Positions 1 through 8,496 of a stretch of 60,733 nucleotides of DNA are shown here, piece by piece. The notes beneath the pieces are model-generated. The model had not been told where the DNA came from. It ran no database searches and was given only the letters and a program-made list of their open reading frames with translations. This stretch comes from Bacteroidales bacterium (lineage in GTDB: Bacteria; Bacteroidota; Bacteroidia; Bacteroidales; UBA932): NCBI GenBank assembly GCA_020026355.1, contig JAHHQP010000010.1, positions 1 through 60,733 of the forward strand, in the 5' to 3' direction. Within the stretch, counting starts at the first letter, position 1. Each line of letters starts with the position of its first letter. The translations under genes and the position numbers were made by a program.

Positions 1-1065
1 CCCCTGATCATAGACCGGTTTCCCGATATTATCCGGATGATCAACCAGATTTAAACCCTCTCGGACGGCTCCTGAAGGAAGACTGACGGCAAGACAGACC
101 TCTCGGCTGCATTTCCCGGCTCTTGGCGCCAGAAGGAGGTTCGCTTTCGATTTGAAAGGTGGATAATAAGAAGCGTTGGTCGAAGTCAGGTCTCCGGCAA
201 CGATATACCCCCTCACCCACACGTTTTCCCGATCCGGATGACGGATCGCATCAGCTACCGTGAAGGCGGTCAAGGGCGAAGAACCGTCTCCGGCATTATC
301 TTCCCCCGGCTCCCGGCCTCCACCGCTGCCGATCACGTGGTTTTCAGTCGTCCAGACCCTGGAGGTATCCACGACCATCCGGATTCCGCCCCCTGGCACC
401 CCGGAAGAACCGGCGGTCACATTGACCTCCAGAACAGATCGGGGCTTGAGTTCGCGTGTCATCAGCACTTTGTCCTTCCCGTCTTCCGTCAGTACGAGCC
501 GCACCGTTCCAGGATGGAAATAAGCGATCCGCTTCTCCCGATAGCCATAGAGCAGACTACCTTCATCGGACTGCAGGACCAAAGCACCGGAAGGATAGGC
601 AGAAAGGAAGCTGCGATCCACATGGAGAAGTACACCGGCGTTGAGCTGCGTACATTCCAGCGTGACATCGAGCGTCTTGCCGGCACTGACCGCGACACAT
701 TGTTCATCCCCGTATTCCGGGACAGAGAAGGCCGGTTTCATGAAGTCGCAGGAAGCCGCCCTCACCAGATAGGCGCCCTCCGGCAAAGAAAAGGATTCCG
801 GAGCCTGACCATAAGTTCCGTCATAGACCTTTCTCCCCTGCACATCCTTGATCTGCAGAAGGAAAGAATTGGTATCGACCTGCTCGGACAAGGAGCGTAG
901 AGCCGGAAGAGAGGCATCGGAAAAACGGAGGTGCAGACTTCCCTGCCCTCCTTCCGTGCCGGAAATCTCCTGACAGGCCGTCATGGTCAGCGCCACACAG
1001 GCCTGCATCAGAATGGGTACGGCTGATTTTACGCCGAACTGATGTAGATAATGCTGTTTTCCCAT
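1..1065 (-). CDS. DUF6359-type lipoprotein, C-terminus off the window
   Basis: The frame is open from ATG 1065 to the left edge, giving 355 residues with no stop. A short N-terminal hydrophobic stretch ends in a lipobox-like LTMTAC near residue 35, so export as a lipoprotein is likely. Residues about 40-215 look like the beta-rich N-domain of Bacteroidetes cell-surface lipoproteins (DUF4493-like). From about residue 270 the pattern FTVADAI...VWVRGYIVAGDLTS matches the OB-fold-like DUF6359 domain. A Bacteroidetes -7-like TACATTTG lies on the minus strand at 1106-1113 without a clear -33. The gene follows pcrA on the same strand but is separated by a likely terminator hairpin. Surface role is inferred; no enzymatic motif is visible. 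Confidence 0.75.
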   Translation of the reverse strand, partial: MGKQHYLHQFGVKSAVPILMQACVALTMTACQEISGTEGGQGSLHLRFSDASLPALRSLSEQVDTNSFLLQIKDVQGRKVYDGTYGQAPESFSLPEGAYLVRAASCDFMKPAFSVPEYGDEQCVAVSAGKTLDVTLECTQLNAGVLLHVDRSFLSAYPSGALVLQSDEGSLLYGYREKRIAYFHPGTVRLVLTEDGKDKVLMTRELKPRSVLEVNVTAGSSGVPGGGIRMVVDTSRVWTTENHVIGSGGGREPGEDNAGDGSSPLTAFTVADAIRHPDRENVWVRGYIVAGDLTSTNASYYPPFKSKANLLLAPRAGKCSREVCLAVSLPSGAVREGLNLVDHPDNIGKPVYDQG

Positions 1066-1142
1066 ACTTTTGAACTTTGAAGTCCGGCGACATTGCCGGA
1101 CAGGACAAATGTAAGGGAACAATATTCAGATCCGTTCAGAAA

Positions 1143-1169
1143 AGAGAAATTCAAGTCTGAAATTTCTTT
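1143..1169 (-). terminator. Weak hairpin downstream of pcrA
   Basis: On the minus strand AGAAATT and AATTTCT arms (1145-1151 and 1161-1167) flank a short loop and are followed by CTTTT just after the pcrA stop. The stem is only 7 bp, so this is a modest terminator call. Confidence 0.4.
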
Positions 1170-1184
1170 ATTTTAAAGACGGAC

Positions 1185-3719
1185 TCAGACGATGCGGATC
1201 TTCGCATACTTGAGCAGGAGAATCTTCTCGCCGTATTCATCGAAGGTGATCCTGGCCTTGCGATCTGTCGGATCACCGCTGATTTCCAGGATCTTACCGA
1301 AGCCGAAACGATTATGCTCGACGCGCTGACCGGCTTGCAGGTCCATGACCGGAGACGGAACGAAATCGGCATCCGGCACCCGTTTGCTGAGCGGTTGCGG
1401 CCGGTGGAAGGTGACCGGACCGGCAGCTTTCCGCACCGGGATATCCGAGGTGCTTCTGCGTTCCGTACGGACAGGACCCGAGGTCCCGTAAGTGTTGCGG
1501 GAAGAGTGAGCGGAAGGACGACCTGCCCCCATTGAACCGGACCGGCCTGAGTTCATTGACCTGGATCGGTCCGAACCCATTGACCCTGAACGGCCAGAGC
1601 CAGTGGAGAAGCCGCTGAAATCATGCCCCCAGCCTCCTTTGGAGCCGAAAGAACCACTTTCCTCGAATTCATCTGTGCGGAGAGGGTTCAGAATGTATGA
1701 GTCGTCGATTTCCCGGATGAAACGGCTCGGTGGATTGGACTCATGCTTGCCGTTCCTCATCCTGGTCTCGGCGAAAGAGAGCTGCAGGACCTTCTTGGCA
1801 CGGGTCATGGCCACGTAGCAGAGGCGCCTTTCCTCCTCGATTTCAGATTCGGAAGCCAGAAAACCGCCGGATGGGAAAAGATTCTCTTCCAGACCGGCAA
1901 CGAAGACATAAGGGAACTCCAGACCTTTCGAAGAATGGACGGTCATCAGCGCGACCTTGTTGTCGGAGTCCTCGTCATCGACATCGACCGCACTCAGCAG
2001 GGAGACGTTCTCCAGGAAATCGCCCAGCAGGACGACCGGCATGTCGGCAGCCGTAAGTTCAGCCCCTTCTTCCAGCGTTCCATCCGCCTGCAGATCCTCG
2101 AAATGCTCATTGTTCCTCTCCTCGATATAGTTGGCGACACTGTTCAGCAACTCCTCGATGTTGGAAGCTTTCGACTGGCCTTCAATGCTGCTGTCGGACT
2201 TGTAGAACATGTAGAGGCCGGATTCCAGGGCAATGGATCTGGCTACCTTCTGAGCATCCTCCTTGACGGCCCGGACCGCATGGCTGCCGATCATTTCGCA
2301 GAAAGCGCGGATCTTGGCGATGGCTGCGGACTTGAGTCCGTAATCGGCGAGGTCGTCCCCCATCATCGCGGCTTTGAACAAAGAGGTTCCCTTGCTCTGG
2401 GCTGCAGCGGCCAGGGCAGCCAGCGAAGTATCTCCGATGCCTCTTGCCGGTTTGTTCACGATGCGCTTGAAAGACTCGTCATCATTGACATTCTCGATGA
2501 GTTTGAAATAGGCCATCATGTCCTTGACCTCGGCACGGTCGAAGAAGGAATTTCCAGAATAGATCATGTACGGGAGGTTCCTGCGGCGCAAGGCTTCCTC
2601 CAGCGCACGGGACTGGGAATTCGTCCTGTAGAGAATGGCGAAATCCTTGTATTCCGCCTTCTCCGACTGAATCCGGCTGACGATGTCCGAAACGATGAGC
2701 AGGGCTTCTTCCTGCTCGGTATAGGCTTTGATGAGCTTGATCTTCTCGCCCGGGTCGCCTTGCGAGAAACAGTTCTTCGGAATCCTCGCGCTGTTCTTCT
2801 CGATGAGCGAGTTCGCCGCATCCACGATGACCTGGGTCGAACGGTAGTTCTGCTCCAGGCGGAAAGTCCGGTTGTCCGGATAGTCTTTCTTGAAATTCAG
2901 AATGTTCTCGATCTTCGCGCCACGGAAGGCATAGATGGATTGGGAATCGTCACCGACGACACAGAGGTTCCGATGCCGGGCCGCCAGCTTCTTCAGGATA
3001 TAATATTGCGAGAGATTCGTATCCTGGTACTCATCGACCATGAGATAATCGAAGCGTCCGGAAATGGATTCGAGCGCAGCCTCATTATCCCTGAGGAGAA
3101 TGTTCATGTTCAAGAGAATGTCATCGAAGTCCATGACCCCTGCCTGACGGCACTTCTTATCGTAAAGAGCATAGATTTCATTGATCTTCGGCATCTTTCG
3201 CTGCGCATCATTCTGCATGGCAGCGGAATTCCTGGAATAGGCGGCCGCCGTGACGAGATTGTTCTTGGCCATGGAGATACGGCTCAGGACAGTCTTAGGC
3301 TTATAGACCTTCTCGTCCAGCTTCAGCTCCTTCAGACAGGCCTTGATGGCGCTGGCAGAATCGCTGGTATCATAGATCGTGAAAGTCTCAGGATAGCCCA
3401 GACTTTCTGAAAATTCCCTGAGAAAACGGATGAAGACGGAATGGAAAGTGCCCATGTAGATGGCCCGAGCTCTTCTCGCCCCTACCATCACGGCAATCCT
3501 CTCCTTCATTTCAGAAGCCGCCTTTTTCGTGAAAGTCAATGCCAGAACCCGTTCAGGAGCACCTCCCTGTTCGAGAATGTAAGCAATCCTGCTTGTCAGA
3601 ACTCTGGTTTTACCTGATCCCGCACCCGCAACGATAAGTACCGGTCCGTCCACACAACTGACAGCGGCTTTCTGCTCGCTGTTCAGTCCCTCTAATATAG
3701 CACTCGTTTTGTTCTCCAT
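1185..3719 (-). CDS. pcrA: UvrD/PcrA-type superfamily 1 DNA helicase
   Basis: This 844-residue protein is a 3'-5' SF1A helicase used in repair and in clearing replication roadblocks. Walker A GAGSGKT is at residues 32-38, the Walker B/motif II VDEYQDTN near 230, and the SF1 motifs QNYRST and VALMTVHSSKGLEF follow in order. The last about 45 residues (QRVEHNRFGFGKILEI...) match the Tudor-like C-terminal domain of PcrA that binds RNA polymerase. Between about residues 695 and 760 lies a Gly/Ser/Arg-rich low-complexity linker with repeated SGRSGSMG units, longer than usual. The gene is divergent from nqrA, with only about 70 bp between the start codons. Confidence 0.95.
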   Translation of the reverse strand: MENKTSAILEGLNSEQKAAVSCVDGPVLIVAGAGSGKTRVLTSRIAYILEQGGAPERVLALTFTKKAASEMKERIAVMVGARRARAIYMGTFHSVFIRFLREFSESLGYPETFTIYDTSDSASAIKACLKELKLDEKVYKPKTVLSRISMAKNNLVTAAAYSRNSAAMQNDAQRKMPKINEIYALYDKKCRQAGVMDFDDILLNMNILLRDNEAALESISGRFDYLMVDEYQDTNLSQYYILKKLAARHRNLCVVGDDSQSIYAFRGAKIENILNFKKDYPDNRTFRLEQNYRSTQVIVDAANSLIEKNSARIPKNCFSQGDPGEKIKLIKAYTEQEEALLIVSDIVSRIQSEKAEYKDFAILYRTNSQSRALEEALRRRNLPYMIYSGNSFFDRAEVKDMMAYFKLIENVNDDESFKRIVNKPARGIGDTSLAALAAAAQSKGTSLFKAAMMGDDLADYGLKSAAIAKIRAFCEMIGSHAVRAVKEDAQKVARSIALESGLYMFYKSDSSIEGQSKASNIEELLNSVANYIEERNNEHFEDLQADGTLEEGAELTAADMPVVLLGDFLENVSLLSAVDVDDEDSDNKVALMTVHSSKGLEFPYVFVAGLEENLFPSGGFLASESEIEEERRLCYVAMTRAKKVLQLSFAETRMRNGKHESNPPSRFIREIDDSYILNPLRTDEFEESGSFGSKGGWGHDFSGFSTGSGRSGSMGSDRSRSMNSGRSGSMGAGRPSAHSSRNTYGTSGPVRTERRSTSDIPVRKAAGPVTFHRPQPLSKRVPDADFVPSPVMDLQAGQRVEHNRFGFGKILEISGDPTDRKARITFDEYGEKILLLKYAKIRIV

Positions 3720-3792
3720 AATGGCGCGAAATTACGAAAAAAATGATTATCTTCGCGGCGATTTGTTGAAATACTCAAAAACAATTTTTATA

Positions 3793-5148
3793 ATGTCAAA
3801 CAACATCTATTTGAAACAAGGTCTCAACATCCCGATCGAGGGTGCTGCAGTCCAGAGTACCAAGAAAGTGATCAAACCGGAAGTTGTTGCCCTCAAACCT
3901 ACTGATTTCAGAGGCTTGGTTCCCAAGCTCCTCGTCAGAGAAGGTGACAAAGTCCTTGCCGGCTCACCGGTCTTGGCAGACAAGATGTCCCAGAAAATCC
4001 TCTTCACTTCACCGGTCAGCGGAGAAGTCATCGCGATCGTAAGGGGCGAGAAAAGAAAGTTGCTTGAAGTCCGCATCAAAGCTGACGAAACTCAAGAGTA
4101 TGTCGATTTCGGTACCCGCAAGCCATCAGAAATGACAGCTGAGGAAATCAAGGAGCATCTCCTTGCCAGCGGTCTTTGGCCGGCCCTCGTCCAGAGACCT
4201 TACGGTATCATCGCCAATCCTGAGCTCAAGCCGAAAGCCATCTTCGCATCTGCTTTCTCCACTGCGCCTTTGGCAGCGAATGCAGAGTACGCGTACAGAG
4301 CCGACCTGGAAGACATCCAGACCGCCATCAATGCCCTGTCCAAGCTGACAGACGGCGGCTTCCACCTTTCACTTAACGGAGACAATTATTCAGGCACTCC
4401 TTTCCACAAGCTTGAAAACGTCATCATGCACACCTTCACAGGCAAGCATCCTGCAGGTAACGTCGGTGTACAGATCCACCACATTTCGCCGATCATGAAG
4501 GGCGAGACCGTATGGACTGTCAGCATGCCGATGCTCGCAGCGATCGGGCGTCTTTTCAACACCGGAAAATACAATGTGAAGAGAAAAGTCGCTGTCACCG
4601 GACCTGCAGCAGTTTCTCCTGCCTATGTCGAGGGCTTCCCTGGCATGGCCATGAAGGACATCGCGGAGTTCTGCGACAAGAACGTGAAGACCAGATTCAT
4701 CAGCGGTGACGTCCTGACCGGAACAGCTGTCGGAGAAGAGGGCTTCCTCGGATTCTTCGACGACCAGATCACCCTGATCAAGGAAGGCGACGAATATGAG
4801 ATGTTCGGATGGGCTAAACCGTTCAGATGCTCACAGTTCAGTGCTTCCAGAGCCTACTTCTCATGGCTTTCTCCTAAGAAACGTTACAATATGGACACCA
4901 ACCTCCACGGCGGTGTACGTGCCTTCGTCCTTTCAGACGTCTACAGCAAAGTGCTTCCGATGAAGCTCTTCCCTGTACATCTGCTGAAAGCTTGTCTGGC
5001 AAACGACATCGACAAGATGGAGCAGCTCGGCATCTACGAAGTCCTTCCTGAGGATTTCGCACTCTGCGAGTTCGTCTGTCCTTCCAAGATTGAAATCCAG
5101 CAGATCATCTCTGACGGTATCGATCTCATGTTGAAAGAAATGGCATAA
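3793..5148 (+). CDS. nqrA: Na+-translocating NADH:quinone reductase subunit A
   Basis: This is the 451-residue cytoplasmic subunit A of the sodium-pumping NADH dehydrogenase. The start is placed at ATG 3793 because the protein from there (MSNNIYLKQGLNIPIEG) has the typical NqrA N-terminus and length; an upstream in-frame ATG at 3709 would run back into the pcrA start. The biotin-carboxyl-carrier-like motif LVREGDKVLAGSPVLADK and the C-terminal CPSKIEIQQII segment fit the family. It is the first gene of nqrABCDEF, and nqrB follows after 11 bp. Confidence 0.95.
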   Translation: MSNNIYLKQGLNIPIEGAAVQSTKKVIKPEVVALKPTDFRGLVPKLLVREGDKVLAGSPVLADKMSQKILFTSPVSGEVIAIVRGEKRKLLEVRIKADETQEYVDFGTRKPSEMTAEEIKEHLLASGLWPALVQRPYGIIANPELKPKAIFASAFSTAPLAANAEYAYRADLEDIQTAINALSKLTDGGFHLSLNGDNYSGTPFHKLENVIMHTFTGKHPAGNVGVQIHHISPIMKGETVWTVSMPMLAAIGRLFNTGKYNVKRKVAVTGPAAVSPAYVEGFPGMAMKDIAEFCDKNVKTRFISGDVLTGTAVGEEGFLGFFDDQITLIKEGDEYEMFGWAKPFRCSQFSASRAYFSWLSPKKRYNMDTNLHGGVRAFVLSDVYSKVLPMKLFPVHLLKACLANDIDKMEQLGIYEVLPEDFALCEFVCPSKIEIQQIISDGIDLMLKEMA

Positions 5149-5159
5149 AGACATAGATT

Positions 5160-6329
5160 ATGAATGGATTAAGAAAATTTCAAGATAAAATCGCGCCGAC
5201 TTTTGAAAAGGGGAAAGGCAAACTCGGTTTCCTCCACTCGACCTTCGACGCATTCGACACCTTCCTCTTCGTGCCAAAGACAGTGACACACAGAGGATCT
5301 CATGTCAGAGACTGCGTGGACTTGAAGAGAGTGATGATCCTCGTCGTGTTCGCACTTCTCCCGGCCATGCTCTTCGGTACATGGAATGTCGGATACCAGT
5401 ATGCAGCCGCCCATGGTCTTGACTGGGGCTTCTGGGCACAGTTCGGTCACGGTCTGCTCAAAGTGATTCCGCTCTACCTCGTTTCCTATATCGTAGGTCT
5501 CGCGATCGAGTTCACTTCCGCACAGATCAGAGGACATGAGGTCAATGAGGGTTACCTCGTCACCGGTATGATCATTCCGCTCATCGTCCCGGTTGACGTT
5601 CCGCTCTGGATGCTGGCCATCGCAGTAGCTTTCGCCGTCATCATCGGCAAGGAAGTCTTCGGCGGTACAGGCATGAACATCTGGAACCCAGCACTTCTTG
5701 CACGTGCGTTCCTCTTCTTCTCCTACCCGAGCGCAATGTCCGGTGACAAGGTATGGTATGCAGACTTCCCTAATCTGATGGGCGAAGCGAACAACCACCT
5801 GGTTGACGGATTCACCGGTGCCACACCGCTTGCGAATGCTTCCCTCGACGGACTTGCAGCCAACGGTTATGATTTCATGAACATGTTCCTCGGAACCGTC
5901 CCAGGTTCAGTCGGAGAAACTTCAGTCGTAGCGATCCTCATCGGTGCGGTCATCCTCCTCTGGACCGGCGTTGCCAGCTGGAAGATCATGCTTTCTTCTG
6001 TACTCGGCGGTCTTGCTATCGGTTACCTCGGCTACGCATGCGGCTCTACTGACCTCCCGGGCTACTATCAGCTCATCATGGGTGGTTTCATGTTCGGTAC
6101 CGTATTCATGGCAACTGACCCTGTTTCCTCAGCACAGACTGAGACCGGCAAATGGATCTACGGTTTCCTCGTAGGAGCCCTGGCTGTCACCGTCCGTCTC
6201 TGGAATCCTGGTTATCCGGAAGGAATGATGCTTGCCATCCTCCTCATGAATACCTTCGCACCGCTCATTGACAACTACGTCATCGAGATTTCTACCAAGA
6301 GAAGACTCAAAAGAAATAAAATCGCTTAA
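5160..6329 (+). CDS. nqrB: Na+-NQR subunit B, FMN-bearing membrane subunit
   Basis: The 389-residue membrane subunit carries covalently bound FMN and forms part of the sodium path and quinone site. The flavin attachment motif TGAT is visible at residues 219-222, with Thr222 the expected phosphoester-linked residue. Multiple hydrophobic helices run through the protein (for example residues 57-75, 100-120 and 145-165). Length and gene order match canonical NqrB. It sits between nqrA (11 bp gap) and nqrC (12 bp gap) and is presumably cotranscribed. Confidence 0.96.
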   Translation: MNGLRKFQDKIAPTFEKGKGKLGFLHSTFDAFDTFLFVPKTVTHRGSHVRDCVDLKRVMILVVFALLPAMLFGTWNVGYQYAAAHGLDWGFWAQFGHGLLKVIPLYLVSYIVGLAIEFTSAQIRGHEVNEGYLVTGMIIPLIVPVDVPLWMLAIAVAFAVIIGKEVFGGTGMNIWNPALLARAFLFFSYPSAMSGDKVWYADFPNLMGEANNHLVDGFTGATPLANASLDGLAANGYDFMNMFLGTVPGSVGETSVVAILIGAVILLWTGVASWKIMLSSVLGGLAIGYLGYACGSTDLPGYYQLIMGGFMFGTVFMATDPVSSAQTETGKWIYGFLVGALAVTVRLWNPGYPEGMMLAILLMNTFAPLIDNYVIEISTKRRLKRNKIA

Positions 6330-6341
6330 ATATATATAGGT

Positions 6342-7220
6342 ATGAATACAAACAGTAATACATATACAATCATATATTCGACTGTCCTCGTTGTGGTAGT
6401 CGCAGCGATTTTGGCTTTCGCTGCCGAGTTCCTCAAACCGGCACAGCAGAACAACATCAAGGTAGAGACGGTCTCCAAGGTGCTGACTGCTGCTCTCCAG
6501 GCAGATGAGACGGTCAATATTCCGGCAGATGCTTCCGACAAGGACATCATGGAAATGTATGCGAAATACATCACCGATGCCTACTTCATCGATTTCACCG
6601 GCAAGAAGGTCGGCGAAAGCATGAATCTCGGTAAAGAAGATCTGCAGAAGATCAAAGTGACCACCAACAGCGACCTCAAGGCGCAGAACGACCAGCTGAA
6701 AGCAGGTAAGACTGACAATCTGAGACTCCCGGTCTACCAGTTCGACATCAACGGGCAGGCGATCACCGTGATCCCTTGCTACGGTGCAGGACTCTGGGGT
6801 CCTATCTGGGGTTATGTCGCTGTCGCCGCTGACGGCAAGACCATCAAAGGTGCCATCTTCGACCATAAGTCAGAGACTCCAGGCCTGGGTGCCAAGATCG
6901 CAGAAGAGCCGTTCTACTCTACTTTCGCAGGCAAAGCCCTGGATCTCGCTTCTGAAGACAAGATCTTCAATGTAGAGAAAGGCCACCATGCCGAGGCCAA
7001 TGTAGTGGACGCCATTTCCGGTGCCACCATCACCAGCCAGTCCCTCGGTCGTTCATTGAACAGATGGTTCACCGCTTACAGAAATTTCTTCAAGGAAATG
7101 GCAGCGGCCCCGGCAGAATGCTGGGAATGTGAAGAAGCTCCCGCATGCGGCGAAGCTGCAGAAGCTGCTCCTGAATGCTGCACAGCAGAACCTGAGAATA
7201 ATACTAATAAGGAGGAATAA
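6342..7220 (+). CDS. nqrC: Na+-NQR subunit C with a Cys/Glu/Ala-rich C-terminal tail
   Basis: NqrC is anchored by one N-terminal helix (about residues 12-28) and carries FMN covalently on Thr229 of the SGAT motif (226-229) in its periplasmic domain. The protein is 292 residues, longer than the usual 230-260. The excess is a C-terminal extension after about residue 250, rich in Ala, Pro and Glu, with five cysteines, including CWEC and an adjacent Cys pair. The extension is in frame and ends just before a strong ribosome binding site for nqrD. The core function is secure; the role of the tail is unknown. Confidence 0.93.
   Translation: MNTNSNTYTIIYSTVLVVVVAAILAFAAEFLKPAQQNNIKVETVSKVLTAALQADETVNIPADASDKDIMEMYAKYITDAYFIDFTGKKVGESMNLGKEDLQKIKVTTNSDLKAQNDQLKAGKTDNLRLPVYQFDINGQAITVIPCYGAGLWGPIWGYVAVAADGKTIKGAIFDHKSETPGLGAKIAEEPFYSTFAGKALDLASEDKIFNVEKGHHAEANVVDAISGATITSQSLGRSLNRWFTAYRNFFKEMAAAPAECWECEEAPACGEAAEAAPECCTAEPENNTNKEE
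7209..7215 (+). promoter_or_regulatory. Strong Shine-Dalgarno for nqrD
   Basis: AAGGAGG lies 8 bases before the nqrD ATG and overlaps the end of nqrC. Such full anti-SD complementarity is uncommon in Bacteroidetes, which mostly start translation with little SD pairing. Confidence 0.7.
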
Positions 7221-7223
7221 TAC

Positions 7224-7847
7224 ATGAAAGACGTTAATTTGAAAGAAACATTGCTGAATCCGATTCTCAAGGGCAACCCTATCTCTGTCCTGGTACTCGG
7301 TATCTGTTCCTCACTTGCAGTGACAGTCCAGCTGAAAGGAGCTTGTATAATGGCGCTTTCTGTAACCATCGTCACAGCTTTGTCCAGCATGGTGGTTTCC
7401 ATGATGAGAAAGTCGATTCCTAACCGTATCCGTATCATCGTTCAGCTGGTTGTGGTCGCCCTGATGGTCATTCTCGTCGACCAGGTGCTCAAGGCTTACG
7501 CCTACAGCGTCTCCAAGACCTTGTCCGTCTATGTCGGCCTGATCATCACCAACTGTATCGTCATGGGCCGAATCGAGGCTTTCGCCTTGGGCAACAAACC
7601 GATCCCGTCCTTCCTTGACGGTCTCGGAAACGGTATCGGATATGGTCTTATCCTGATCGTCGTCGCATTCTTCCGTGAACTTCTCGGAAGCGGCTCACTC
7701 TTCGGATTCCAGATCATCCCTGATTCCTTCTATGCTGCCGGATATCTGAACAACGGTCTCGTGATTCTGCCGCCGATGGCCTTGATACTGCTCGGCTGCA
7801 TCATCTGGATACAGAGAAGCATCCAGAAAGATTTACAGGAAAAATAA
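7224..7847 (+). CDS. nqrD: Na+-NQR subunit D
   Basis: This 207-residue integral membrane protein is one of the paired NqrD/NqrE subunits, related to RnfE/RnfA, which form the central membrane core and share an iron-sulfur centre. It has about six hydrophobic segments. The conserved NCIVMGRIEAFALGNKP segment, including a Cys, and the later FFRELLGSGSLFGFQ segment are typical. It starts 3 bp after the nqrC stop, behind a consensus AAGGAGG. Gene order and length match canonical NqrD. Confidence 0.95.
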   Translation: MKDVNLKETLLNPILKGNPISVLVLGICSSLAVTVQLKGACIMALSVTIVTALSSMVVSMMRKSIPNRIRIIVQLVVVALMVILVDQVLKAYAYSVSKTLSVYVGLIITNCIVMGRIEAFALGNKPIPSFLDGLGNGIGYGLILIVVAFFRELLGSGSLFGFQIIPDSFYAAGYLNNGLVILPPMALILLGCIIWIQRSIQKDLQEK

Positions 7848-7866
7848 CAACTAACTCAAATCAGAA

Positions 7867-8481
7867 ATGGAATATTTAAGCTTGTTCGTAAAGTCAATCT
7901 TCGTTGACAATATGATATTCGCCTATTTCTTGGGAATGTGTTCCTACCTGGCGGTATCAAAAAATGTGAAGACAGCTACAGGTTTGGGTGCTGCTGTTAT
8001 CTTCGTGCTGCTGGTCACCCTTCCTATCAACTACCTGCTGAACGAGTATCTGCTGAAACCAGGTGCTCTCGCATGGATGGGACCGGAGTACGCGGAACTT
8101 GACCTGAGCTTCCTGAGCTTCATCGTATTCATCGCCGTCATTGCCGCCATCGTGCAGATCGTGGAGATGGTCGTCGAGAAATTCGCCCCGTCACTTTACT
8201 CGCAGTTGGGTATCTTCCTGCCGCTGATCGCCGTGAACTGTGCTATCCTCGGCGGATCCCTCTTCATGCAGGAGAGAGAATTCGTCAACCTCGGTATGGC
8301 AACAGTATATGCACTGGGTTCCGGTATCGGCTGGTTCCTCGCTATCGTAGCTTTGGCAGCCATCAGGGAGAAACTGACTTACTCGAATGTACCTGGCCCA
8401 CTCAAAGGTCTCGGTATCACCTTCTTTACCGTAGGTCTGATGGGTATCGCATTCATGACATTTATGGGTATTCAACTTTAA
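7867..8481 (+). CDS. nqrE: Na+-NQR subunit E
   Basis: This 204-residue membrane subunit is the pseudo-symmetric partner of NqrD. Residues near the N-terminus (FVDNMIFAYFLGMCSYLAVS) and the later VNCAILGGSLFMQERE segment hold the two conserved cysteines known in the NqrD/E pair to bind the intramembrane iron centre. About six hydrophobic helices are visible. It follows nqrD by 19 bp and precedes nqrF by 15 bp. Confidence 0.95.
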   Translation: MEYLSLFVKSIFVDNMIFAYFLGMCSYLAVSKNVKTATGLGAAVIFVLLVTLPINYLLNEYLLKPGALAWMGPEYAELDLSFLSFIVFIAVIAAIVQIVEMVVEKFAPSLYSQLGIFLPLIAVNCAILGGSLFMQEREFVNLGMATVYALGSGIGWFLAIVALAAIREKLTYSNVPGPLKGLGITFFTVGLMGIAFMTFMGIQL

Positions 8482-8482
8482 T

Positions 8483-8489
8483 AAGGAGG
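8483..8489 (+). promoter_or_regulatory. Strong Shine-Dalgarno for nqrF
   Basis: AAGGAGG is 7 bases before the nqrF ATG. It is the second consensus SD in this operon. Confidence 0.7.
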
Positions 8490-8496
8490 ACAAAGA

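Noticed and set aside
238..900. 220-codon plus-strand frame in the first kilobase
   Set aside because: Translation of the minus strand gives a continuous lipoprotein with a DUF6359-like domain through the same bases.
1743..3410. 555-codon plus-strand frame opposite pcrA
   Set aside because: Antisense shadow of the helicase gene, with no recognisable protein features.
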